From: an uncultured Clostridia bacterium
Lineage (GTDB): Bacteria > Bacillota > Clostridia > Christensenellales > Aristaeellaceae
NCBI GenBank assembly: GCA_934662505.1
Contig: CAKUKE010000005.1
Location: 1-64,000 of the forward strand
DNA length: 64,000 nt
Reading direction: 5' to 3'
The notes beneath the pieces were generated by a model. That model was not told where the DNA came from and searched no databases. It saw only the letters and a list, made by a program, of their open reading frames with translations. This document shows, in pieces, positions 16,294-23,243 of the stretch; positions within the stretch are counted from its first letter, which is position 1, and every line of letters starts with the position of its first letter. A program made the translations under genes and the position numbers.

Positions 16294-16971
16294 ATGAAAA
16301 AAGTCTTGTCTCTTGTACTTTGTCTGGTCTGTCTGATGTGCGCGTGCGTTCCCGGTCTGGCGGAGGATACGCAGACGGATTTTCTGGCGCGCATTCAGGG
16401 CACGTATGTGGAGCTGTTCCCCGAGCTGGCGAAGGAAGAATATCATCAGGCGTGGCTGGACAGCGTGACGCCCATCGTGGGCGAGGACGCCGCCGAGGAG
16501 ACCGTGGCCTACCTGCTGAGCGTGTGCATGGCGCAGACCTACGGTCCGGAAGCCGCCGCCCAGTATGAAAGCGACCCGGAGTCCATGCGGTTTGACTGCT
16601 ATTTCATCGGCGGCGTAAAGAAAATGACCGTGGAAGGCAATGTAATTTTCGGCGTGGACGAGAACGGTCAGGAAGTGTTCCGTCACACCTACGCGCCCAT
16701 GGTGCTGGACAATGAAAACGGCTTCATTTTCTACAGGACGGAAGATGCGGACGCGGGTCAGTTCACCTATTTCGCCTTCTCCCCTGATACCATGGAAGAC
16801 ACCTGGCATCTGGAATTCCGCTACGCCGAGGACACGGCGGATCTGATGAGCTGGTTTGAAGGCAATTACGCTTACTGGAACGTGGGCGCCATCGCCGAAA
16901 ACTACACGCAGGAGGAAATTCTCAGCGCCATTCACCTGTTCGCCGCCGAAAACCTGGCGGAAGAAGAATAA
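16294..16971 (+). CDS. Secreted ZinT/YodA-like lipocalin-domain protein
   Basis: 225 residues with a clear signal peptide (cleavage near VPGLAED). The middle and C-terminal parts follow the ZinT pattern: MTVEGNVIFGVDENGQ, YRTEDADAGQFTYFAFS (compare the FEATDPNAGEFKYVQFSD element of ZinT), then WHLEFRYAED and a closing WFEGNYAYWNVGAI helix region. ZinT binds zinc in the periplasm and passes it to the ZnuA uptake system. Here the histidine-rich zinc-binding positions are mostly missing (only one His in the WHLEF strand), so the ligand may differ. GAGGAGGG precedes the ATG. Confidence 0.65.
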   Translation: MKKVLSLVLCLVCLMCACVPGLAEDTQTDFLARIQGTYVELFPELAKEEYHQAWLDSVTPIVGEDAAEETVAYLLSVCMAQTYGPEAAAQYESDPESMRFDCYFIGGVKKMTVEGNVIFGVDENGQEVFRHTYAPMVLDNENGFIFYRTEDADAGQFTYFAFSPDTMEDTWHLEFRYAEDTADLMSWFEGNYAYWNVGAIAENYTQEEILSAIHLFAAENLAEEE

Positions 16972-16996
16972 TTGCCAGAGCCCTTCCCCAAAACAG

Positions 16997-17030
16997 AACC
17001 CCCGTATGCGCCTGCATACGGGGGTTTATC
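16997..17030 (+). terminator. Terminator after the ZinT-like gene
   Basis: Perfect 13-bp stem (16997-17009 with 17014-17026), 4-base loop, short T tract. Confidence 0.8.
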
Positions 17031-17055
17031 GCTGAGCGCAGCGGTGGAAGCAAAG

Positions 17056-17088
17056 GAAAAAACGCCCCGCGCGCACCTGCGCACGGGG
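17056..17088 (-). terminator. Terminator after lacI-type gene
   Basis: Minus-strand stem (arms 17079-17088 and 17065-17074) followed by GTTTTTT, 30 bases past the regulator stop. Confidence 0.8.
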
Positions 17089-17117
17089 TTGCATGCCCGC
17101 CGGAGCCGGCGGATCTT

Positions 17118-18128
17118 TTATTTTAACGGTTCCTGATAAAGAATTCTTCCCGTCACGTACGTGGTTTCCAGCGGCGCGCGGGGAAAATCCGCCCGGTAGA
17201 TCAGCTGCCGTGCCAGACGCTTGCCCAGCGCGGCCGTATCCACGTCCACGGTGGTAATTTTTCCCGCCACGTTGGCATATTCCGTATTATTGTCAAAGCC
17301 GGTCAGGATCGGCGCGGCGTCCTCCGGCACCCCCCGTTCGGTCAGATAGCGCTGAATGTAGTGGGCAATAAAATCGCTGGGGCACACAAACGCGTCGGGC
17401 AGTGCGGGCAGACCGCCCAGAAAGTGGCTGATCTCTTCATAATGACTGCGCAGACCGATGGGACCCTTCATGCACAGCGCCTCCTCGGGCGCAAGTCCCC
17501 GCTCTCCATGGGCGTCCACAAAGCCCTGATAGCGGTCCCGGTTGGTGGTGGCATAGTTCACATCGCCCACAAAGCCCAGCCGGCGGTACCCCCTGTCCAG
17601 CAGCCTGCCGGTGATCTCCCGAATGCAGGCGCGTCCCTCGAGCATGACCAGATCGCCCCCCAGCGCACTGCCCGGCAGGGAAGGAAGGGAATCCAGAAAC
17701 ACCTTGGGCAGCGGGCTCTGCGCCAGCAGGGAAAGCATTTCCCTGCTGTACACGTTGAGCACCACAAACCCGTCCACCCGTTCCCCGTCCAGCGACGCAG
17801 GCAGTTCATAGCCCGGCTGATAGGAGGTGGGCATATAGGTATACATCAGGCTGATGCCGTGGGCGGCCAGTTCCTTGGCGAAGTGGTGGATGATCTGCAT
17901 CCAGAACACGGACGACTCGGGACGGGACACCACCGCGGAAAAGGTGTAGCCGCTTTTCCCGCGGGGAGACGGATGATCCGTCTGCACATAGCCCATTTCG
18001 GCCGCCTTGTCCTGCACCGTGCGGCGCAGCTTGTCCGACACGCCCGGGCGGTTGGTCAGCGCCTTCCAAACGGTAATGCGTGACACCTGCAACGCGTCCG
18101 CCAGGTCCTGCATGGTCACCTTGGACAT
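17118..18128 (-). CDS. LacI family transcriptional regulator
   Basis: 336 residues: HTH (MSKVTMQDLADALQVSRITVWKALTNRPGVS) at the N-terminus, then a periplasmic-binding-protein-like sensor domain with the usual YRRLGFVGD and VCPSDFIAHYIQRYL segments. ATG 18128 is used because it begins the HTH and has GGAGGG ten bases upstream; 18182 gives an unsupported extension. It is divergent from an LplB/LplC/solute-binding ABC operon that it most likely represses, with TGTTA-type sites between them. Its ligand is presumably the sugar imported by that system. Confidence 0.92.
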   Translation of the reverse strand: MSKVTMQDLADALQVSRITVWKALTNRPGVSDKLRRTVQDKAAEMGYVQTDHPSPRGKSGYTFSAVVSRPESSVFWMQIIHHFAKELAAHGISLMYTYMPTSYQPGYELPASLDGERVDGFVVLNVYSREMLSLLAQSPLPKVFLDSLPSLPGSALGGDLVMLEGRACIREITGRLLDRGYRRLGFVGDVNYATTNRDRYQGFVDAHGERGLAPEEALCMKGPIGLRSHYEEISHFLGGLPALPDAFVCPSDFIAHYIQRYLTERGVPEDAAPILTGFDNNTEYANVAGKITTVDVDTAALGKRLARQLIYRADFPRAPLETTYVTGRILYQEPLK

Positions 18129-18180
18129 GAAACGCCATCCCTCCGCCCGCGGCGCTGATCCGCCGCTGTTTTCATATTGC

Positions 18181-18214
18181 ATTATAGCATACCGTTTTCT
18201 TCCCCGCTTGTCAA
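18181..18214 (-). promoter_or_regulatory. Promoter of the lacI-type gene
   Basis: Minus-strand TTGACA (18209-18214) with TATGCT 17 bases on (18186-18191); an overlapping TGCTATAAT extended -10 at 18181-18189 is the other possible start signal. Confidence 0.75.
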
Positions 18215-18228
18215 CAAAAAGTTATCAT

Positions 18229-18351
18229 TGTTAACATTTTTCTTTGCACGCATCCGTGCTTCTAAAAAATATGGTTTATTTTTTTCCTAAACAGTTGACA
18301 TACGTCGTTTTATATGTTAGCATTTTAATAAACAATATTAGTTTTGTTAGC
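18229..18351. promoter_or_regulatory. Candidate LacI-type operators (TGTTAAC/TGTTAGC)
   Basis: TGTTAACATTTT at 18229 contains the palindrome TGTTAACA; a near copy TGTTAGCATTTT lies at 18315 over the -10 of the divergent ABC operon, and a third TGTTAGC at 18345 near its ribosome site. The arrangement fits repression or looping by the adjacent LacI-type protein. Confidence 0.4.
18295..18323 (+). promoter_or_regulatory. Promoter of the LplB/LplC ABC operon
   Basis: TTGACA (18295-18300), 17-base spacer, TAGCAT (18318-18323). The -10 overlaps a candidate operator. Confidence 0.7.
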
Positions 18352-18365
18352 CGGAGGCGTTTATC

Positions 18366-19355
18366 ATGAAATCCGACTTCAAGTCACCCAATGTTCAGAC
18401 TGGTCAGAAACCGGCCGCCGTCAAAAAAAAGAAGCGCTGGTCCAAGGAGGATACCGAGCTCACCTGTCTGGGTTTCCCCACCTTCATCTGGTATGTGCTC
18501 TTCAGCTACCTGCCCATGTTCGGCATTCTCATCGCCTTCAAACAGTATAAACTGGTTCCCCGCCGTTCCTTCCTCTACAGTCTGTGGCACAGCGACTTTG
18601 TAGGGCTGAGCAACTTCCGCTTCTTCTTCCGCAACAACGCCTTCACCATGCTGCTGCGCAACACCCTGTGCTACAATCTGGTGTTCATCGCGCTGGGCAT
18701 CATCATTCCCGTGGCGCTGGCGCTGATCATCAACGAGTTGTACTCCAAGCGCAAATCCAAGGTTTACCAGACCATGATGTTCTTCCCCCACTTCCTTTCA
18801 TGGGTGGTGGTCAGCTACTTTGTTTTCGCCTTCCTCAATTCCGACTACGGTCTGCTCAACAGGATCGTCGTTTCTCTGGGCGGCGAGAAGCACCGCTGGT
18901 ACGCCGAGGCGGCCTACTGGCCCGCGTTCTTCATCATTCTGAAGGTGTGGAAGGGCACCGGCTATTCCATGGTGGTCTATCTGGCCAGCATCACCGGCAT
19001 CGACGCCTCCCTCTACGAGGCGGCCATGCTGGACGGCGCCAGCAAATGGCAGCAGGCCAGGTACATCACCCTCCCCATGCTCAAGACCGTCATCGTCATG
19101 ATGTTCATCCTTTCCGTGGGCGGCATTTTCGCCTCCGACTTCGGTCTGTTCTATCAGGTCACTCAGGGAGTGCCCAATTCCCTGTACAGAGTCGCCTCCA
19201 CCTTTGACACCTACGTGTACGTGGCGCTGCAGAGCAACACGCCCATCGGCAAAACGGCCGCCGCCTCCACCTTCCAGTCCGTGGCCTGCTGCATCACCAT
19301 TCTGCTGGCCAACTTCATCGTGTCCAAGATCGACTCGGACAGCGCGGTCTTTTAA
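18366..19355 (+). CDS. ABC sugar transporter permease (LplB-like)
   Basis: A 329-residue binding-protein-dependent permease with six predicted helices and the EAA coupling loop LYEAAMLDGASKWQQARYITLP (about 217-238), preceded by a charged 30-residue N-terminus. The WKGTGYSMVVYLASI stretch is typical of LplB/YteP permeases, which import oligosaccharides such as rhamnogalacturonan or xylan fragments. It is first in a three-gene operon; the ATPase must come from elsewhere, as is common for carbohydrate uptake-1 systems sharing an MsmK-type ATPase. Substrate is not deducible. Confidence 0.9.
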   Translation: MKSDFKSPNVQTGQKPAAVKKKKRWSKEDTELTCLGFPTFIWYVLFSYLPMFGILIAFKQYKLVPRRSFLYSLWHSDFVGLSNFRFFFRNNAFTMLLRNTLCYNLVFIALGIIIPVALALIINELYSKRKSKVYQTMMFFPHFLSWVVVSYFVFAFLNSDYGLLNRIVVSLGGEKHRWYAEAAYWPAFFIILKVWKGTGYSMVVYLASITGIDASLYEAAMLDGASKWQQARYITLPMLKTVIVMMFILSVGGIFASDFGLFYQVTQGVPNSLYRVASTFDTYVYVALQSNTPIGKTAAASTFQSVACCITILLANFIVSKIDSDSAVF

Positions 19356-19372
19356 GGAAGGAGGGACAGGAC

Positions 19373-20287
19373 ATGAAAAAGCATGCCGAAGAACTGAAAA
19401 TGAACCGGGTCAAGCCGGTCACCAACTTCCTGTTCAACCTTCTGTTCGTCATTCTGGCGCTGTGCGCCATCCTGCCCGTGGTGTTCGTGTTCATCATCTC
19501 CATCTCCTCGGAGGAATCCATCCGTCAGGTGGGCTACTCCTTCCTGCCGGTGGAATTGTCCAGCAAGGCCTACCTGTTTCTGTGGAATGAGCGGGAAACC
19601 ATCTTCAATGCCCTGCTGGTGTCCGTCACGGTCACATGCGTGGGCACCCTGCTGGGTCTCACCCTCACCACCACCATGGGCTACGCCCTGTCCCGCCCCG
19701 GGTTCAAGCTGAAAAAGTTCTACACCTGGGTCATCTTCATCCCCATGCTGTTCTCCGGCGGTCTGGTGGCCTGCTACGTGGTCAACGCCAACATTCTGGG
19801 GCTGCGCAACACCATCTGGGCGCTGATCCTGCCACTGGCGGTCAGTTCCTACAACATCGTCATCTGCAAAACCTTCTTCAAGAGCACGGTGCCCGACGGC
19901 ATCATCGAATCGGCCAAGATCGACGGTGCCTCCCAGCTGCGCACCTTCATCAGCATCGTGCTGCCCATCTCCAAGCCCCTGCTGGCCACCATTTCCCTGT
20001 TCCTGTGCTTCGGCTACTGGAACGACTGGTTCCTGTCCTCTCTGTACATCTCCAACAGCAAGCTCATCTCCCTCCAGGCACTGCTCAACAACATCATGCG
20101 GTCTCTGGAATACATGGCCAACAACCCCACTGCCGGCGCATCCCTGCAGCAGTACCGTGCGCAAATGCCCAGCGAATCGGTGCGCATGGCCATCGCCATC
20201 GTGATCGTAATCCCCATCGCGTGCGCGTATCCGTTCTTCCAGAAATACTTCATTTCCGGATTGACGATCGGCGCGGTGAAGGGTTAA
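19373..20287 (+). CDS. ABC sugar transporter permease (LplC/YtcP-like)
   Basis: A 304-residue partner permease, 17 bases after the first, with GGAAGGAGGGACAGG upstream. EAA loop: IIESAKIDGASQLRTFISIVLP. The YWNDWFLSSLYI segment and the C-terminal PFFQKYFISGLTIGAVKG ending are hallmarks of LplC/YtcP permeases. It forms the membrane channel together with the LplB-like protein. Confidence 0.92.
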   Translation: MKKHAEELKMNRVKPVTNFLFNLLFVILALCAILPVVFVFIISISSEESIRQVGYSFLPVELSSKAYLFLWNERETIFNALLVSVTVTCVGTLLGLTLTTTMGYALSRPGFKLKKFYTWVIFIPMLFSGGLVACYVVNANILGLRNTIWALILPLAVSSYNIVICKTFFKSTVPDGIIESAKIDGASQLRTFISIVLPISKPLLATISLFLCFGYWNDWFLSSLYISNSKLISLQALLNNIMRSLEYMANNPTAGASLQQYRAQMPSESVRMAIAIVIVIPIACAYPFFQKYFISGLTIGAVKG

Positions 20288-20315
20288 CGAAAATATTTTA
20301 AAGGAGAGAAATGGT

Positions 20316-21731
20316 ATGAAGAAGATCCTTTCTCTGGTTCTGGCACTGTGCATGGTGCTTGGTCTGGCCAGCTTCGCAATGGCGGAAGACAAGCCCACCC
20401 TGAAGATGATCACCCTGGGCAACGGCATGCCCGACAACTACGACGCCTGGATCAAGGCGCTCAATGACTACGTGTCCGACAAGATCGGTGCGAACGTGGA
20501 AGTGGAATGCATCGGCTGGGGCGACTGGGGCACCCGTCGCAGCGCCATCATCAACTCCAACGAAGCGTACGACATCATCTTCGGCGACTCCGGCAACCTG
20601 CGCGGCGACGTGGCGATCGGCGCCTATCTGGACATCACCGATCTGCTGGAAGAAAACGCCCCCGGTCTGGTGAAGCTGATCCCCGCCGGCTACTGGGATG
20701 CCTGCCGCGTCAACGGCCGCATCTACGCCGTGCCCACCTACAAGGATTCCTCCATCACCCAGTACTTCGTCTGGGATCTGGAACTGCTCCAGAAGCTGGG
20801 TCTGGAAGACGCCGCCAAGGAATGCCACACCCTGGCCGACGCGACCCCCATCCTCAAGGCGATGAAGGACGAGCTGGGCACCGCTTCCTTCCCCGTGACC
20901 AAGGACGGTCTGTCTCAGATCCCCTTCATTTACGACGGCATGAGCATCGGCCTGTCCGGTCTGGGCGTGCGCTATGACGACAAGGAAGGCAAGGTCGTCC
21001 GCGTGTTCGAACAGCCTGAAATCATGGAACAGCTGAAGATCGCCCGCGAATGGTACAACGAGGGCATCATCAACGCCGACGCCGCCAGCATGTCCGAAGG
21101 CCCCACCTATAAGGCCTGCTTCCTGGCGCAGGGCTGGTCTCTGGCTGCCAAGACGACCTGGGGTCCCAACATGGGCAAGGAACTGGTCGCCTATCAGTAC
21201 GGCCCCACCATCCTGTCCAACGACTCCGTGCTGGGTTCCGTCAACTTCATCTCCGCCAACTGCGAACATCCTGACAAGGCGCTGGCCTTCCTGGATATCC
21301 TGAACAACGACTCCAAGGTTCGCGACATGTTCTACTATGGTCTGGAAGGCGACAACTTCACCTACACCGAGAAAGGCCGCGTGCATAAGAACCCCGACCG
21401 CGGCTTCGGTCTGGCCGGCTACACCCAGGGCACCTTCTTCACTGTGACCCCCACCGACGACGTGGAATTCAACCAGTGGGACGAAGTGCATGAACTCAAC
21501 GACAAGGCTGAACCCTCCGTGCTGCTGGGCTTCGCCTTTGACTCCTCCAAGGTTTCCGATCAGATCGCGAACTGCCGCGCCATCTGGGATCGCTATCATG
21601 GCGAACTGCTGACCGGCACCGTGGATCCCGAAGAAGCCGTGAAGACCATGTATGAAGAAATGGCCGCCGAAGGCTTTGACGACATCGTGGCCGAAGCGCA
21701 GGCTCAGGTCGACGCTTTCCTGGGCAAGTAA
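20316..21731 (+). CDS. ABC transporter extracellular sugar-binding protein
   Basis: A 471-residue solute-binding protein. The signal peptide (MKKILSLVLALCMVLGLASF) is cut near AMAED; there is no lipobox Cys after it, unusual because Gram-positive binding proteins are normally lipoproteins. The YDIIFGDSGNLRGDVAIGAYLDITDLL region and the C-terminal DUF3502-like part (from about residue 340) match binding proteins that partner LplB/LplC. Codon use is strongly biased to C/G-ending optimal codons, suggesting high expression. It is last in the operon, after a 28-base gap, and is followed by a strong terminator. Confidence 0.9.
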   Translation: MKKILSLVLALCMVLGLASFAMAEDKPTLKMITLGNGMPDNYDAWIKALNDYVSDKIGANVEVECIGWGDWGTRRSAIINSNEAYDIIFGDSGNLRGDVAIGAYLDITDLLEENAPGLVKLIPAGYWDACRVNGRIYAVPTYKDSSITQYFVWDLELLQKLGLEDAAKECHTLADATPILKAMKDELGTASFPVTKDGLSQIPFIYDGMSIGLSGLGVRYDDKEGKVVRVFEQPEIMEQLKIAREWYNEGIINADAASMSEGPTYKACFLAQGWSLAAKTTWGPNMGKELVAYQYGPTILSNDSVLGSVNFISANCEHPDKALAFLDILNNDSKVRDMFYYGLEGDNFTYTEKGRVHKNPDRGFGLAGYTQGTFFTVTPTDDVEFNQWDEVHELNDKAEPSVLLGFAFDSSKVSDQIANCRAIWDRYHGELLTGTVDPEEAVKTMYEEMAAEGFDDIVAEAQAQVDAFLGK

Positions 21732-21754
21732 TCCATTCCGGCAACAGAACCCCT

Positions 21755-21793
21755 GCCCGCATTTCGTACCCGCGAAATGCGGGCTTTCTTTTT
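21755..21793 (+). terminator. Terminator of the LplB/LplC/binding-protein operon
   Basis: Stem arms 21755-21766 and 21773-21784 (12 bp), then TTTCTTTTT. Confidence 0.9.
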
Positions 21794-21904
21794 CATCCGC
21801 TCGTCGTACCGCGCGGAAAAGGCCGGGCCATCATGGCAATCACTGTAGCAATAACTGTACCCTTTCTGCGGCCGCGTCCCTTCGTCCGCAGATACCCGGG
21901 CAGC

Positions 21905-21936
21905 AAAAAAACAGCGCACCCATAAAGGGTACGCTG
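21905..21936 (-). terminator. Terminator of the rplU-prp-rpmA operon
   Basis: Minus-strand CAGCG.ACCC stem (21912-21936) followed by seven T (21905-21911). The rest of 21732-22004 shows no gene. Confidence 0.85.
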
Positions 21937-22004
21937 CTTTCATGCTTCAAAAGGCGATTGCTGCGTGGGGCAGACGGCTTTGACCGTCCCACCTGAATGC
22001 CGGA

Positions 22005-22304
22005 TTACTGGGCGGCTTCAGCGGTGGCCACGGGATGCACGGACACCTGCTTGTCGAACTTGCCCTTCCGTTCAAAGCGCATCACGCCGTCCACCTTGGC
22101 GAACAGGGTATCGTCCTTGCCGATGCCCACGTTCAGACCGGGATGCACTTTGGTGCCGCGCTGACGCACCAGAATGTTGCCGGCCAGCACAAACTGACCG
22201 TCGGCACGCTTGGGACCAAGGCGCTTGGATTCGCTGTCGCGGCCGTTACGGGTGGAGCCCATACCTTTTTTATGCGCGAAAAGCTGCAAATTGAGCTTCA
22301 ACAT
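22005..22304 (-). CDS. rpmA: 50S ribosomal protein L27
   Basis: A 99-residue L27 precursor. The N-terminus MLKLNLQLFAHKKGMGST contains the Firmicutes-type extension that Prp cuts after the LQLFA segment, exposing the mature end that reaches the peptidyl-transferase centre. The core GSTRNGRDSESKRLG and the C-terminal basic body are intact. It is the last gene of rplU-prp-rpmA. Confidence 0.98.
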   Translation of the reverse strand: MLKLNLQLFAHKKGMGSTRNGRDSESKRLGPKRADGQFVLAGNILVRQRGTKVHPGLNVGIGKDDTLFAKVDGVMRFERKGKFDKQVSVHPVATAEAAQ

Positions 22305-22307
22305 GTC

Positions 22308-22637
22308 TCATTCCTCCATGATGATTTTTTCACTGAGCGATACGTATTCTGGATACTGTTCGGCAATGTCGCCGAGCCCCTGCCGCAGGGCTTTGAGAAT
22401 CACCTGCGCGTCGCCCGACCGGTCGCCCGGTCTGAGCCGCATGGACAGCCTGCCTTCCCCGCTGCTCACCCGGGGCGTCACCCCCGCCACGGTCTCCATG
22501 GCGTTGACGCAGGTAGTGGTCAGCACGGATACGGCCGCGCACACGATGTCCTCTCCCGCGGGCGCGTAGCCCGCATGCCCCCGGCACTCAAAACCGGCGA
22601 GCAGCCCGTCCTTCTGCAGGAGCGTGACCCGGATCAT
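22308..22637 (-). CDS. prp: Ribosomal-processing cysteine protease Prp
   Basis: 109 residues. The catalytic His21 in GHAGYA and Cys33 in GEDIVCAAVS are present. Prp removes the N-terminal extension of L27 before or during ribosome assembly. It sits between rplU and rpmA with 2-3 base gaps, the standard arrangement in Firmicutes, and the neighbouring L27 carries the matching cleavage sequence. Confidence 0.97.
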   Translation of the reverse strand: MIRVTLLQKDGLLAGFECRGHAGYAPAGEDIVCAAVSVLTTTCVNAMETVAGVTPRVSSGEGRLSMRLRPGDRSGDAQVILKALRQGLGDIAEQYPEYVSLSEKIIMEE

Positions 22638-22639
22638 GC

Positions 22640-22945
22640 TCAGGCGTTCACGCCGGTGATTTCCACCTTGGTGAAGGGCTGACGATGACCGGCCTTGCGG
22701 CGGTAGTTCTTCTTGGACTTGTACTTGAGAATGCGGATCTTTTCGCCGCGGCCATGCTGCACGACCTTACCGGTCACGCAGGCGCCCTCGATGTAGGGGT
22801 TGCCTACGGCGATGGTTTCGCCGGAAACCATCATCACGGGGAAGGAAACAACTTCGCCCACAGGCGCGTCCAGCTTTTCGATGTAGATGGTGTCCCCTTC
22901 GGACACACGGTACTGTTTGCCGCCGGTCGCAATGATTGCGTACAT
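22640..22945 (-). CDS. rplU: 50S ribosomal protein L21
   Basis: 101 residues beginning MYAIIATGGKQYRVSEGD, with the conserved C-terminal KYKSKKNYRRKAGHRQPFT block that binds 23S rRNA. The ATG 22945 has AGGAGG six bases upstream; the frame extends to 23062 but that part is the untranslated leader. First gene of the operon. Confidence 0.98.
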   Translation of the reverse strand: MYAIIATGGKQYRVSEGDTIYIEKLDAPVGEVVSFPVMMVSGETIAVGNPYIEGACVTGKVVQHGRGEKIRILKYKSKKNYRRKAGHRQPFTKVEITGVNA

Positions 22946-23062
22946 GGGCAGCACCTCCTGAAAAATAGTACTCGCCGGGACTTGCTTCGGAGAGAAAGGA
23001 TAGCATCTTTCAGCCATGAGGCCGTGCGCGGAGCACGTTAAGGAGCCTCTCCCGAGCGGCAT
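22946..23062 (-). promoter_or_regulatory. rplU 5' leader, possible L21 autoregulatory element
   Basis: About 115 bases separate the promoter from rplU. They can form GC hairpins (for example TGCTCCGCGCAC around 23025-23038). L21 leaders in Firmicutes are known structured elements; I cannot confirm this one matches the family model. Confidence 0.4.
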
Positions 23063-23070
23063 GCTTTATT

Positions 23071-23099
23071 ATTTTATATGAAGCGGTCTTTCTTGTCAA
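23071..23099 (-). promoter_or_regulatory. Promoter of rplU-prp-rpmA
   Basis: Minus-strand TTGACA (23094-23099), 17-base spacer, TAAAAT (23071-23076). Confidence 0.85.
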
Positions 23100-23243
23100 G
23101 GCGTTTTCCCCTTTCGCGCCAAAGTTTCTCAAATTTTTCAACGTTTTCAGGAAGAAAGCGGGATTTTTTTATTCCCATGTCGAACAAAAACCTGCCGTCA
23201 TTCGTCAATATGGTAAATACATGTTTTTTCGGGAGGTTTTTCC

